DNA of 64,000 nucleotides from Chitinophagaceae bacterium (GCA_019752045.1 JAIEMP010000003.1:124001-188000), one strand, 5' to 3'; counted from the first letter of the stretch, positions 25,910 to 35,183 are shown. Notes: generated by a model from the sequence alone, not told the origin. Translations and numbers: made by a program.

Positions 25910-26005
25910 TTATTTGTTCTTCTTCTTATGACGGTTCTTTCTGAGACGTTTTTTACGTTTGTGCGTAGCAATTTTATGACGCTTTCTCTTTTTTCCGCAA
26001 GGCAT
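25910..26005 (-). CDS. AURKAIP1/COX24 (mS38-like) domain mini-protein
   Basis: A 31-codon gene. From the ATG at 26005 it reads MPCGKKRKRHKIATHKRK, then KRLRKNRHKKKNK and TAA at 25910. About two thirds of residues are Lys, Arg or His. This matches the short conserved protein of Bacteroidota related to the COX24/AURKAIP1 domain of mitochondrial ribosomal protein mS38, so it is probably a ribosome-bound protein. The RNase G gene downstream and the TPR and HU genes upstream run in the same direction. Confidence 0.85.
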   Translation of the reverse strand: MPCGKKRKRHKIATHKRKKRLRKNRHKKKNK

Positions 26006-26038
26006 GTTTAATACGTTTTACGTTCGTTAAAAATATTG

Positions 26039-26941
26039 TTATAACAATTTAATGTGTTCTTCTATTTGCTTCATCATCTCCGGGTTACTGCGAAATTTCT
26101 TTTGTGCTTCCAGTGCTTTCACTGTTTGCACAAACTGCAGATACCATTTTTTTGCATTTGCTTTGTTACCGCTCTGTTCATAAGAATCAGCCAGTCTTAA
26201 CATGGCCTCCAGGTTTGCCGGTTCCAGTTGCAGCACTTTTTCAAAGCGTTCAATCGCTTTTGGCCATTGAGCACTGATGAATGAGCCAACTCCCAGCATA
26301 TACTGAGCAAATGCATTATCAGGATTTTTTTCAGCTGCTTCCCTTATCAATGCAATCCCCTTCATAGGAGGTTCGCTGCCGGCACCACCAAAGAAATAGG
26401 TGCTGCCGAGACCGATTTTTGTTGAATCGTTTCCGGGATTCAGCTCTAAAGCCTTTTCAAATAACTCTTTTGCTTCTCTGGCCATCCACACTTTCAGAGG
26501 CTGTTCCTCTACTGTTTGCAGTTCACCTAAAAACAAATGGGCAGCAAAAGTGAGGTTTTTCTCCGAATTTTCCAACTTAGCAGCCTCTCCCAGATATTTA
26601 GCATAAGGAACAAAGGCGCCAATGGTATCCATCCAGAAAGCAGAGAGCCTGCGGTAAACCTGAATTTGTTGTGCCTTTACATCGCCACGAACAACAGAAT
26701 TTTCCCATTCCGTTACTTTTTGCAACTGAGCAGGATTAAGCCTTTTCTTAGCCAAACCGAGCATGGTAGGGAAGTCCAGACTTTCAGCAGCAGCAGTTGT
26801 GCCGGTAGTTGTATGCGGGGTTTTTGCATGATCATGCCCGGCATGATCATCTTTTTTTGGAGGTATTGTTCTCCCGAAAAAAAACAAAAGAAAAACTGCT
26901 GAGATTGCAGCAGTTATATAAATGATTTGTTGCCTGTTCAC
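26039..26941 (-). CDS. Membrane-anchored TPR protein
   Basis: A 300-residue protein (GTG start at 26941) with one N-terminal membrane helix (about 7-24, IYITAAISAVFLLFFFGRTI), a His/Asp-rich stretch (KKDDHAGHDHAKTPHTT, residues 29-45) that may bind metal, and TPR-type helices to the C-terminus (ALELNPGNDSTKIGLGSTYF, AFAQYMLGVGSFISAQWPKA, NLEAMLRLADSYEQSGNKAN). It lies 61 bases after HU in the same direction. Partners are unknown. Confidence 0.82.
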   Translation of the reverse strand: MNRQQIIYITAAISAVFLLFFFGRTIPPKKDDHAGHDHAKTPHTTTGTTAAAESLDFPTMLGLAKKRLNPAQLQKVTEWENSVVRGDVKAQQIQVYRRLSAFWMDTIGAFVPYAKYLGEAAKLENSEKNLTFAAHLFLGELQTVEEQPLKVWMAREAKELFEKALELNPGNDSTKIGLGSTYFFGGAGSEPPMKGIALIREAAEKNPDNAFAQYMLGVGSFISAQWPKAIERFEKVLQLEPANLEAMLRLADSYEQSGNKANAKKWYLQFVQTVKALEAQKKFRSNPEMMKQIEEHIKLL

Positions 26942-27002
26942 GTTAAAAATTTGAAATGCAAAGCTAAAGGAAGACAGGCATTAAAACAGTAGAAACAGAG
27001 AC

Positions 27003-27293
27003 TTAACTTCCCTTGTATTGTGTTTTAACCTCCTGCACAAACTCTTTTGCAGGTTTAAAAGCCGGAATAAAATGTTCAGGAATATGCACAGCAGTGTTGC
27101 GTTTAATATTGCGGCCAATTTTTGCAGCTCTCTTTTTGGTAATAAAACTTCCAAAACCACGGATATAAATATTCTGTCCGGCCGACAATGAATCTTTTAC
27201 CTCTTTGAACATGGTTTCAAGCGTTACAAGCACATCAACCTTTGGGATTCCTGTTTTTTCTGAAATTTGATTAACCAAATCTGCTTTTCTCAT
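27003..27293 (-). CDS. HU/IHF family nucleoid DNA-binding protein
   Basis: A 96-residue HU-fold protein: N-terminal helices MRKADLVNQISEKTGIPKVD, the beta-arm start IYIRGFGSFITKKRAAK and the conserved GRNIKRNTAVHIPEHFIPAF with the arm-tip proline region. It bends DNA and organises the nucleoid. It lies opposite mutY, 185 bases apart, and upstream of the TPR gene. Whether it is a HU homodimer or an IHF-like subunit cannot be told. Confidence 0.93.
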   Translation of the reverse strand: MRKADLVNQISEKTGIPKVDVLVTLETMFKEVKDSLSAGQNIYIRGFGSFITKKRAAKIGRNIKRNTAVHIPEHFIPAFKPAKEFVQEVKTQYKGS

Positions 27294-27478
27294 ATTGATA
27301 ATTTTTGGGTTGTGATGAATGTAGAACTAAGATCATGAAATATTTTTAAAAACAGAAAAATATCAGCCAAAACTTATTAAATAACTGGTTGATTATGAAC
27401 AAAAAGCAAACAAATTGCCTGAAAATGATGTTTTAATTGGCCTGATTGGGTAAAACCTGTTTTTTTGCTTTACGTCAT

Positions 27479-28594
27479 ATGGATTTAAAAAAATACTTTC
27501 AGCAGCAACTTTTGTACTGGCACGATACCGAAAACAACCGTCTGCTCCCATGGAAAGAAGAGAAGAATGTTTACCGCATCTGGCTCAGCGAAATTATTTT
27601 GCAGCAGACAAGGGCAGAGCAGGGAATGAAGTATTATGAGCGATTTATCAAAGCATATCCCACTATTCAAAAACTGGCAAAAGCCCCTTTGGAAGAAGTG
27701 TATAAATTATGGGAAGGACTTGGATATTACAACCGCTGCAAAAATTTGCACAGTACTGCACAAAAAATTGCTTTTGAACTAAAAGGGAAGTTCCCAAACA
27801 CTTACGATTCTATACTGGAGTTAAAAGGAATTGGACCTTACACAGCAGCGGCTATTTCATCGTTTGGATTTGGACTGCCTTATGCAGTGGTTGATGGGAA
27901 TGTGTTTCGGGTGTTAAGCCGTTTTTTTGGAGTTGATGATCCTGTTGATTCAACAAGTGGAAAGAAAATATTCCAGCAATTGGCACAGGATTGTCTTGCA
28001 ACAAAAGAACCAGCTGCCTATAATCAGGCAATCATGGATTTTGGAGCTGTGGTTTGTAAACCCGATCTGCCCGATTGTGCAAATTGTGTGATGCAGAAAA
28101 AATGCATTGCTTTTCAAACATCTGCGGTTGCATCATATCCCGTAAAAGAGAAAAAAACAAAACAGCGGAGTCGTTGGTTTTTATTTTATATACTGGAACA
28201 GAATGGCCGGTTTGCTGTACAAAAAAGAACAGCTAAAGATGTGTGGGCCAATTTGTATGAATTTCCGAATGAAGAATTTGCAGAAGAAAAATTATGGAAA
28301 CAGGCCGCTAAAAAAGATGCAGCCCAATGGTTAAATGCAAAAAATATCAATTCAGCCCACCAGTTGTTAACCATTACAAAACCATTGAAACAACAGTTAA
28401 GCCATCAAATGATCTATGCCAATGCAGTTTTAATCCGGTTGAAAAACAATGGCAAAAAAATTAAGCAATACGAGTGGAAATCGATCACAGAATTAAAGCA
28501 CCTGCCTTTCCCTAAAATTCTCAACGATTTTTTAAATGCAAAGATTCTTCAATTATTTCAGCTGAATGATGCAGTCATAACGCAAAAAACGTAA
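27479..28594 (+). CDS. mutY: A/G-specific adenine glycosylase MutY
   Basis: A 371-residue base-excision repair enzyme that removes adenine opposite 8-oxoguanine. The catalytic glutamate is E38 in WLSEIILQQT and the essential aspartate D139 in VVDGNVFRV. The helix-hairpin-helix is LELKGIGPYTAAAI. The [4Fe-4S] ligands are C193, C200, C203 and C209 with the standard C-x6-C-x2-C-x5-C spacing. A C-terminal NUDIX-like domain (about 225-350) reads 8-oxoG. The ATG at 27479 gives the correct start; a TTG at 27446 is less likely. It begins the mutY-ssb-gldE-gldD row common in Bacteroidota. Confidence 0.95.
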   Translation: MDLKKYFQQQLLYWHDTENNRLLPWKEEKNVYRIWLSEIILQQTRAEQGMKYYERFIKAYPTIQKLAKAPLEEVYKLWEGLGYYNRCKNLHSTAQKIAFELKGKFPNTYDSILELKGIGPYTAAAISSFGFGLPYAVVDGNVFRVLSRFFGVDDPVDSTSGKKIFQQLAQDCLATKEPAAYNQAIMDFGAVVCKPDLPDCANCVMQKKCIAFQTSAVASYPVKEKKTKQRSRWFLFYILEQNGRFAVQKRTAKDVWANLYEFPNEEFAEEKLWKQAAKKDAAQWLNAKNINSAHQLLTITKPLKQQLSHQMIYANAVLIRLKNNGKKIKQYEWKSITELKHLPFPKILNDFLNAKILQLFQLNDAVITQKT

Positions 28595-28657
28595 CTTAGA
28601 AGTAATATCAAAGAGTGTTTCGATCTCATCAATTTATTCAGAAAAAAAATTATTCGT

Positions 28658-29089
28658 ATGAGAGGAGTTAACCGTGTAATGCTTATTGGTAATCTGGGTA
28701 AAGATCCGGATGTACAGGTACTGGAAGGTAATATTGCTGTAGCAAAATTTCCACTGGCAACAACTGAAACGTTTAAAGACCGAACCGGAAAACTGGTGAG
28801 CCAAACCGAATGGCATACGGTTGTGTTGTGGCGTGGTTTAGCAGAGCTTGCACAAAAGTATTTACACAAAGGAAGTCTCGTTTATATTGAAGGCCGTTTA
28901 AAAACCAGAAGCTGGGAAGATAAAGAAGGCGTAAAAAAATATGCAACAGAAATTGTTGGAGACAATTTAATTATGCTGGATAAACGTGCCGATGGTACTG
29001 CAAAACCGGAAGGCGCAGATCCCATAGCCGGTTATCATGGTGATGATTTGCCCCCTATTGGCGAACCAAGTGAAGAATTACCTTTTTAG
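28658..29089 (+). CDS. ssb: Single-stranded DNA-binding protein
   Basis: A 143-residue OB-fold protein: MRGVNRVMLIGNLGKDPDV, WHTVVLWRGLAELAQKYLHK, GSLVYIEGRLKTRSWEDKEG and the C-terminal acidic tip ending EELPF, the partner-binding tail typical of SSB. It coats single-stranded DNA in replication, repair and recombination. It lies 63 bases after mutY and may share its transcript. Confidence 0.95.
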   Translation: MRGVNRVMLIGNLGKDPDVQVLEGNIAVAKFPLATTETFKDRTGKLVSQTEWHTVVLWRGLAELAQKYLHKGSLVYIEGRLKTRSWEDKEGVKKYATEIVGDNLIMLDKRADGTAKPEGADPIAGYHGDDLPPIGEPSEELPF

Positions 29090-29154
29090 GAAATACCGCT
29101 GCTATGCCTATTTTTGTTAAGTAAGCAGCACATTGTTCATTTAATCTCGATGCT

Positions 29155-30501
29155 TTGGATTATCACCCGTTCAGTTTTTCATTTTTACTTTCTATTAAAC
29201 CTGTATTGCTGGCCATCAACAGCCAGGGGCTAACCCTGATGGTGATCTTTTTTTTAATTCTCCTGTTTTTTTCTTTTGTGGTAAGTGGGGCTGAAGTTGC
29301 TTTTTTTTCGTTGAGATATAAAGATCTCAACATGATCAAAACAAGACCTGAACCTGCTGCAAAACGAATTGTAAATCTGCTGGAAGAACCGAAAGTATTA
29401 TTGGCAAGTTTACTTTGTGCCAATATCATTTTTAATCTCGGCATTATTTTTCTTACCAACTTTTTAATTGACGAAGCATTAAACCTGCGGCATAATTTAT
29501 TCTGGGTTGAGTTGATCTTAAAAGCAGCAGCTATTACTTCATTGATCTTATTGTTTTGTCAAATTCTTCCAAAGGTATGGGCATCGCAGAACAATGTTTT
29601 CTTTGCGTACTTCGCCAGTTGGTGGGTTGATTCCATTGTTTACCCCATTTTTAAATCAACCGGCAGCTGGCTTGCAGGGTATACAGACAGTATTGAAAAA
29701 CGGTTGGCAAAATATCAAACATCCACTACCAAATCAGACGAGTTGGATTATGCCATTGATCTCATGAGTGAAGAAGAAGCTACTGATGAAGAAAAGCAGA
29801 TTTTGAAAGGCATTCAGAACTTCAGCAACATTACCGTTAAACAAATTATGCGTTCAAGGCTGGATGTTAGCGGCATTGAATTTAATGCGTCATTTGAAAG
29901 TGTGGTGGCCCGAATAAAGGAACTGCATTACAGCCGTTTGCCGGTGTATAAAAATAATCTGGATGAAGTAGTGGGGATATTGCAAACAAAAGATGTGCTT
30001 CCGCATTTGAATGATGCAGAAAGTTTTCACTGGCAGCAGTTGATACGCACACCGTTTTTTGTACCGGAACAAAAATTAATCGATGATCTGTTGAAAGAGT
30101 TTCAGCATAAACGAATTCATATTGCTGTGGTAGTGGATGAGTTTGGCGGAACAAGCGGCATTGTAACCATGGAAGATATCGTTGAAGAAATTATTGGCGA
30201 AATAAAAGATGAGTTTGATGATGAAGAAACCATCAACAAAAAAATTGATGAACGCAATTATATTTTCGAAGGCAAAACCATGATTCATGACCTGTGCCGC
30301 ACAATGAATCTCCCGCCGGATACGTTTGATGAAGTGCGTGGAGAAAGCGAATCGCTTGCCGGACTTTTACTAGAACTGGCAGAACGGCTGCCACGTGTAA
30401 ACGATGCCATTGAAACAGGCGATTTTTTATTTACAGTGCTGGAAGTGAGCCGTAACCGTATTGAAAAAGTAAAAGTGACAATTAAACCACTGAATGATTA
30501 A
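29155..30501 (+). CDS. gldE: Gliding motility-associated protein GldE (CNNM/CBS transporter-like)
   Basis: A 448-residue membrane protein from a TTG at 29155; no in-frame ATG occurs before M29. An N-terminal DUF21/CNNM membrane domain (about 20-190; VVSGAEVAFFSL) is followed by two CBS domains (about 205-330; RSRLDVSGIEF and RIHIAVVVDEFGGTSGIVTM) and a C-terminal CorC/HlyC domain. Such proteins resemble magnesium/cobalt transporters. GldE partners genetically with GldD in Flavobacterium gliding and type IX secretion, and gldD follows with an overlap here. A -7 box TATTTTTG lies at 29109-29116. Confidence 0.9.
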   Translation: MDYHPFSFSFLLSIKPVLLAINSQGLTLMVIFFLILLFFSFVVSGAEVAFFSLRYKDLNMIKTRPEPAAKRIVNLLEEPKVLLASLLCANIIFNLGIIFLTNFLIDEALNLRHNLFWVELILKAAAITSLILLFCQILPKVWASQNNVFFAYFASWWVDSIVYPIFKSTGSWLAGYTDSIEKRLAKYQTSTTKSDELDYAIDLMSEEEATDEEKQILKGIQNFSNITVKQIMRSRLDVSGIEFNASFESVVARIKELHYSRLPVYKNNLDEVVGILQTKDVLPHLNDAESFHWQQLIRTPFFVPEQKLIDDLLKEFQHKRIHIAVVVDEFGGTSGIVTMEDIVEEIIGEIKDEFDDEETINKKIDERNYIFEGKTMIHDLCRTMNLPPDTFDEVRGESESLAGLLLELAERLPRVNDAIETGDFLFTVLEVSRNRIEKVKVTIKPLND

Positions 30502-31123
30502 AATGAAACATTTGCAAGTAAGTACTTCGTCTATTGTACTTCGTACTTTTTATATTCTCAGTGTAGTTATTTTTTTTGTTGCATGCAACTCCGATCCACG
30601 ACCAAGACCCAAAGGTTATTTTCAAATTGATTTTCCAGAAAAAAAATATGTGCTCTTTGATGAGCCGGGTTATCCTTATACGTTTGAATATCCTGCTTAT
30701 GGTGCTGTGATCAAAGACAGCACTTTTTTCGACAATCAACCGGAGAATCCATACTGGGTGAATCTTGACTTTCCAACCATGGGCGGACGAATGTATCTCA
30801 GCTATAAGACAGTTGGAGAAAAAAATCTATTCAGCAAGTTGGTGGAAGATGCGTTTAAGATGACGAGCAAGCACAGTTTGAAAGCAACATCTATTGATGA
30901 GATCCCTGTTGAAGGCGGTCCCGGTGTGCAAGGGTTTGTATTTGATGTAGGTGGCAATGCAGCAACAGGTAAACAGTTTTTTGTTACTGACAGTACCAAA
31001 CATTTTTTAAGAGGGGCTTTGTACTTTGATGCAACGCCTAATTACGATTCCATTAAACCGGTTGAACAGTTTTTGTATAAAGACATGCAACACTTGATAC
31101 AAACATTGAAGTGGAGGAACTGA
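30494..31123 (+). CDS. gldD: Gliding motility lipoprotein GldD
   Basis: A 209-residue lipoprotein (lipobox around FFVACNS, cysteine near residue 31). The mature part has the GldD hallmarks KGYFQIDFPEKKYVLFD, PYWVNLDFP, GGRMYLSYK and a C-terminal helix KDMQHLIQTLKWRN. GldD is needed for gliding and for type IX secretion in Flavobacterium. The ATG at 30494 overlaps gldE by eight bases; an ATG at 30503, just past the gldE stop, is an equally good start. T9SS sorting domains on two proteins in this window agree with its presence. Confidence 0.92.
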   Translation: MIKMKHLQVSTSSIVLRTFYILSVVIFFVACNSDPRPRPKGYFQIDFPEKKYVLFDEPGYPYTFEYPAYGAVIKDSTFFDNQPENPYWVNLDFPTMGGRMYLSYKTVGEKNLFSKLVEDAFKMTSKHSLKATSIDEIPVEGGPGVQGFVFDVGGNAATGKQFFVTDSTKHFLRGALYFDATPNYDSIKPVEQFLYKDMQHLIQTLKWRN

Positions 31124-31130
31124 TGAGAAA

Positions 31131-31811
31131 CTAATAATTAATTTGAAGAATGTTGTTTTGATTTCTTCTGAAAATAGCAGAATCGTATGTGGTTATAATT
31201 GTGCCTGATGCTAAAGTTTTAACAAGTTTAATTCTGGTATATATATCAGCTGTTGTTTTTATCGTGTATTCATAGTTTTGAGAAAAATTATTAAGTATGT
31301 AGGCAAAAGGGATGGCTTTTTCATTGTTGAAGTTGAATGACAAATGAAGAGTTTTTAATGAGTCAGTTTGCATTCTTACCAATTTAATCTTAGCTTCTGT
31401 TACCGGGTAAAGTTTAAAATCAATTTTATTAAATGCTGATGCATCATAATCGTAAAAACTAACCGTGGAGAAAAAAAGAAGGCCATCAAAATTACCCGTT
31501 AACTCATACCCAGATGGAGCATCAAATTGAATATGTAATGTTTTGCTGTTAAAATAGAAATGATTGATTTTTGCTTTTAGTTCAAATATTCCGGAGCTAT
31601 TAGTTCGATCAATATCTACTTCCGGGTATAAATAATCCTGACTTTGATTCGACCAGATGGCTCTTACTTTGATACGGTCAAATCCTTTATTTGTTGTTGC
31701 ATCATATATTCTCCCTTTAAATGTTGTTGTAACACAATCGCCATCGCATTTAGCTTTTAAACAGGAATTTAGAAAACAGGAAAGAATAAAAATAAAAGCA
31801 GCGTATTTCAT
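31131..31811 (-). CDS. Lipoprotein of unknown function
   Basis: A 226-residue protein from the ATG at 31811 with a lipoprotein signal (FILSCFLNSCLKAKC, lipidated cysteine near residue 17). The mature part begins with a possible carboxypeptidase-regulatory or Ig-like beta-fold (TTFKGRIYDATTNKGFDRIK, SSGIFELKAKIN) and is then beta-rich without known motifs. It is convergent with gldD, seven bases apart. No function can be assigned. Confidence 0.7.
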   Translation of the reverse strand: MKYAAFIFILSCFLNSCLKAKCDGDCVTTTFKGRIYDATTNKGFDRIKVRAIWSNQSQDYLYPEVDIDRTNSSGIFELKAKINHFYFNSKTLHIQFDAPSGYELTGNFDGLLFFSTVSFYDYDASAFNKIDFKLYPVTEAKIKLVRMQTDSLKTLHLSFNFNNEKAIPFAYILNNFSQNYEYTIKTTADIYTRIKLVKTLASGTIITTYDSAIFRRNQNNILQINY

Positions 31812-31895
31812 GAGCAAAATTGTAAGGTGTTGCACTACTAAGATAAATTAGTTTTATCATACCTCATATTTACCCATAAAAATAATAAATAAAAA

Positions 31896-31929
31896 AGGGC
31901 ATATCCGTCTTTTGTACAGAACATGCCCT
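31896..31929 (-). terminator. Terminator of the Lys-rich membrane protein gene
   Basis: Arms AGGGCAT (31896-31902) and ATGCCCT (31923-31929), followed by a run of T on the minus strand. Confidence 0.75.
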
Positions 31930-31936
31930 GTTTTAT

Positions 31937-32398
31937 TTACTGCTTCTTTTCTTCAACCACTTCTTCTCTTGGCGCAGCTCTTGAAAACTTTTTCAATGTG
32001 ATTCTTTTATTAATCGATTTCTTTTCTGTCGGAGCTTTTGCAAAGCTCGCTTCTGGCTTTACAGATTCATTTTTTGTTTCAACTGCAACAGGTTTTAATT
32101 CTTCTTTCAATTCTGCTGATGCATAACTGGATGTTTTCTTCTTCTTCAGGGTTTTTGTTTTCGCAGGTTGGGGAGCAACGGCCACTTCTTTTTGTGATGC
32201 TGGTAAAGGTTCCATTTTACCACGGGAATAATCTTCTTCTTTAATGTCTTTAACGGTGATTTCTTTTGTTTGTACAACAGGGGCTTCTTTATAAAGCTCC
32301 TTAAAAGCCTTCTTGTTTTTGGTTTGCAAATAATCAGTTACGCCGTAAACTGATGCGGCTGTTAACAGCAAGCCGCCTGCCATGAGATAGAACTTCAT
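31937..32398 (-). CDS. Membrane-anchored lysine-rich protein, unknown
   Basis: A 153-residue protein with one N-terminal hydrophobic helix (MAGGLLLTAASVYGVTDYL) and a long low-complexity tail rich in Lys, Glu, Ala and Pro (KTKTLKKKKTSSYASAE, INKRITLKKFSRAAPREE). The tail is probably disordered. It lies 12 bases downstream of the DUF2306-type gene, probably on one transcript. No family is recognised. Confidence 0.65.
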   Translation of the reverse strand: MKFYLMAGGLLLTAASVYGVTDYLQTKNKKAFKELYKEAPVVQTKEITVKDIKEEDYSRGKMEPLPASQKEVAVAPQPAKTKTLKKKKTSSYASAELKEELKPVAVETKNESVKPEASFAKAPTEKKSINKRITLKKFSRAAPREEVVEEKKQ

Positions 32399-32410
32399 TT
32401 TGTGTAAGAT

Positions 32411-33103
32411 TTAAATGGTGAAAGAGTTGAGATAACGTTTGCTTTGTTTGTATATAAAATATTCAGCTACCAGCATATTGCCCAGCACACTGATCCAGAG
32501 TGATATCTCATAGTTTTCCAAATGGCCCCAGTCGAGTACATAAAACACTAAATGATAAATGCGAAAGGTAACTGCTGTCATCGCCATAGAGTAGGAGCGG
32601 ATCATCCAGATTTTATGCGCCACTACATTTTTTTCTTTGATCGTTTTTAATCCCCACCAGGTTGTAAAGAACCAGTACAATGCCATAAATAAAAACAACC
32701 CTCTTTCCCAAAAACTTCCTTTCGCAAAGAAGCTCATATATAAACCAGTTGGCGCACCAATTAGCAGCACCACAAATACATAGATCTTTCCACTCCATAC
32801 ATGGATCTTTCTTCTCTTTTTAATAATAGAAGTGGAAAACTGAAGCAGTGCAGCACAAATACAAAACATACCGGCACCAATGTGCAGATAAAAACTCCAG
32901 TAGTACAAAGGCTTTGCAAAAAGAATAGCTCTTTCTTCAATAAAAGAAAAAGTTTGACTGAACGAATAATACAGAATGGTATTTCGAACAAGTAATAAGC
33001 TGAAAAAAATAACCGGAACCCAGAACAACAGTCGAAAGATAAAGCGGCTGGCTTGCTGAAGCGTCAGCATTCTTATATTAGCCATGTTGGTGGTGGTTTG
33101 CAT
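32411..33103 (-). CDS. DUF2306-type polytopic membrane protein
   Basis: A 230-residue protein with about six membrane helices (for example FRLLFWVPVIFFSLLLV, IYVFVVLLIGAPTGLYMSFF, GLFLFMALYWFFTTWWGL). The histidines in FYLHIGAGM, RKIHVWSGKIYV and VAHKIWMIRSY fit the DUF2306 pattern of membrane-embedded His positions, which suggests haem or metal binding. Function is not established. An internal ATG (residue 7) is an alternative start. Confidence 0.75.
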   Translation of the reverse strand: MQTTTNMANIRMLTLQQASRFIFRLLFWVPVIFFSLLLVRNTILYYSFSQTFSFIEERAILFAKPLYYWSFYLHIGAGMFCICAALLQFSTSIIKKRRKIHVWSGKIYVFVVLLIGAPTGLYMSFFAKGSFWERGLFLFMALYWFFTTWWGLKTIKEKNVVAHKIWMIRSYSMAMTAVTFRIYHLVFYVLDWGHLENYEISLWISVLGNMLVAEYFIYKQSKRYLNSFTI

Positions 33104-33179
33104 GTGTGATGAGGCTGTGTTTTCTTTTCCATAAAGGATTGCTGTTAATAGTTTGCTAAAGGAATAACCGCTATGGGCT

Positions 33180-33187
33180 TATCTTTG
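33180..33187 (+). promoter_or_regulatory. -7 box of the DUF3109 gene, probably leaderless
   Basis: TATCTTTG, a perfect TAnnTTTG, only four bases before the ATG at 33192. A TTTG at 33152-33155 could be the -33 box with a long 24-base spacer. Confidence 0.6.
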
Positions 33188-33191
33188 CGAC

Positions 33192-33788
33192 ATGATTGTA
33201 ATTGACAATATCTATATCAGCGACGAGGTGGTGGAAGAGCAGTTTGTATGTGATCTGCATAAATGCAAAGGTGGTTGTTGTATTGATGGTGATGCGGGAG
33301 CTCCGCTTACAAACGAAGAACTGGAAGAAGTGAATATTGCAACTGAACATGTAAAGCATTTGCTGAATGATGAAGCAATCGAGATCATTGAACAGGAAGG
33401 TAAATATGTATACGACCGAGAGTTCGGATGGGTAACGCCTACCATGCGGAACGGGATGTGTGTGTATGGGTTGGTTGATGAAAACGGAATCGTTAAATGT
33501 TCTTTTGAGCAGCTGTATAACGAAGGCAAGATCAAATGGAAGAAACCGATCTCCTGTCATCTCTATCCCATCAAAATCAGCAAAAGCAAAAATACCGATC
33601 AGGATTATGTGAACTATGAACCGAGAGATCCCATGTGTAATCCCGGTTGTGCATTAGGACAAAAACTGAAAGTTCCTGCCTATGTATTTTTGAAAGAAGC
33701 AATCATCCGCAAGTATGGTGATGATTTTTATGAAGTGCTCACCCAAATAGCAGATCAGTATTACGATTCAAAGGAAGCAAACAAGTAA
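33192..33788 (+). CDS. DUF3109 family cysteine-rich protein
   Basis: A 198-residue soluble protein with clustered cysteines: FVCDLHKCKGGCCIDGDAG near the N-terminus, GMCVYGLV in the middle, SCHLYPIKI and PMCNPGCALG later. This CxxxxCxxxCC pattern and HLYP motif belong to the DUF3109 family, which resembles YkgJ-type metal- or cluster-binding proteins. Function is unknown. The LutB-type gene follows ten bases after its stop, so both may be one transcript. Confidence 0.85.
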   Translation: MIVIDNIYISDEVVEEQFVCDLHKCKGGCCIDGDAGAPLTNEELEEVNIATEHVKHLLNDEAIEIIEQEGKYVYDREFGWVTPTMRNGMCVYGLVDENGIVKCSFEQLYNEGKIKWKKPISCHLYPIKISKSKNTDQDYVNYEPRDPMCNPGCALGQKLKVPAYVFLKEAIIRKYGDDFYEVLTQIADQYYDSKEANK

Positions 33789-33797
33789 CTTTAGTAC

Positions 33798-35183
33798 ATG
33801 AGCCAAACAGCTGATAAGTTTATTGCCAAGAGTACGATCAAAGCCGCTGATCTGGATCACAGGCGTACTATTAATTTTAATATTGGCAAATACAATTCAA
33901 AAGTTCCTGAAGGGAAACAGCAGTTCACGCAGTTATTAACTGCACGTGAACGGGCTAAGAATGTTAAGTGGCGTGCATTGGAAACACTGGATCAGCAACT
34001 GGAAGAATTTGAGTTGCAGTTCACCCGCAGAGGTGGTAAAGTGATCTGGGCCGAAACCGCACAACAGGCCTGTGATGAAATCCTGAAAATATGTGAAGCA
34101 AAAAATTGCAAAACATTGGTGAAGAGCAAGAGCATGGTTACAGAAGAAATTCACCTGAACGAATTCATGGAGAAGCACCACATTGAAAGTGTGGAAACAG
34201 ACTTGGGAGAATATATTCAGCAACTCGATGGTGAAGCGCCTTATCATATTGTTACACCTGCCATGCACAAGAGCAAGGAAGATGTTGCCAAACTCTTTGC
34301 AGAAAAACTGGGAACCGATCCTAAAGCAACACCTGAACAGTTAACACTTGTTGCACGAAAAATTCTGCGTGAAAAATATGTACAGGCCGAAGTAGGTGTA
34401 ACAGGTGCTAATTTTATTTTAGCTGATGTGGGCGCTGTTGCTGTAACAGAAAATGAAGGTAACGCAAGATTGAGCTGCGCCTTTCCAAAAACACATATTG
34501 TAATTGTTGGTATAGAAAAAGTATTACCCGGGATGTATGATCTTGGTTTGTTCTGGCCATTGCTTGCAACTTATGGAACGGGTCAACAGATTACAGTGTA
34601 TAACAGTATTGTGTTGGGTCCAAAGCAACCCGGTGAAAAAGATGGTCCGGAAGAAATGATTGTGATCCTGCTGGACAATGGCAGAACCAACGTATTAAAA
34701 AATCCTGCCACGAGAGAAAGTTTGTATTGTATCCGTTGCGGGGCTTGTTTAAATGCATGCCCTGTTTATAAAAATATTGGCGGTCATAGTTATGGTGCAA
34801 CTTACAGTGGCCCAATTGGAAAAGTGATCACACCACATCTTAATCAGTTAGATGAATACAAACATTTAAGTTATGCTTCATCGCTTTGTGGTAACTGCAC
34901 AGAGGTTTGTCCTGTGCGGATTAATTTGCACGAACTGTTATTAGAAAACCGTCATGAAGCAGTTGATCATGGTTATTCATCTTTTGGCGAACGCATGGCA
35001 TGGAAGGTTTGGAAAAGAGCTTCATTGAACCGCAAACTCATGAACATGGGCAGCAGCAAAATTAAAAGCTGGATGATTAACCGGTTTGTAAAAGCGTGGA
35101 CCAAACATCACGGCGAGATGCAGTTTCCTGAAAAAAGTTTTAATCAGCTTTGGCAGGAAAAAAACAATAAAAATGTTTCGTAA
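33798..35183 (+). CDS. lutB: LutB-type lactate utilisation iron-sulfur protein
   Basis: A 461-residue protein with an N-terminal LUD domain (about 60-300; TLVKSKSMVTEEIHLNEF, GVTGANFILADVGAVAVTEN) and two C-terminal [4Fe-4S] motifs (CIRCGACLNACPVY and CGNCTEVCPVRI), then a C-terminal helical region. This is the LutB/YkgF plan; LutABC oxidises L-lactate to pyruvate. No lutA or lutC is adjacent, so the role here may differ or the partners lie elsewhere. Length is typical. Confidence 0.92.
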   Translation: MSQTADKFIAKSTIKAADLDHRRTINFNIGKYNSKVPEGKQQFTQLLTARERAKNVKWRALETLDQQLEEFELQFTRRGGKVIWAETAQQACDEILKICEAKNCKTLVKSKSMVTEEIHLNEFMEKHHIESVETDLGEYIQQLDGEAPYHIVTPAMHKSKEDVAKLFAEKLGTDPKATPEQLTLVARKILREKYVQAEVGVTGANFILADVGAVAVTENEGNARLSCAFPKTHIVIVGIEKVLPGMYDLGLFWPLLATYGTGQQITVYNSIVLGPKQPGEKDGPEEMIVILLDNGRTNVLKNPATRESLYCIRCGACLNACPVYKNIGGHSYGATYSGPIGKVITPHLNQLDEYKHLSYASSLCGNCTEVCPVRINLHELLLENRHEAVDHGYSSFGERMAWKVWKRASLNRKLMNMGSSKIKSWMINRFVKAWTKHHGEMQFPEKSFNQLWQEKNNKNVS

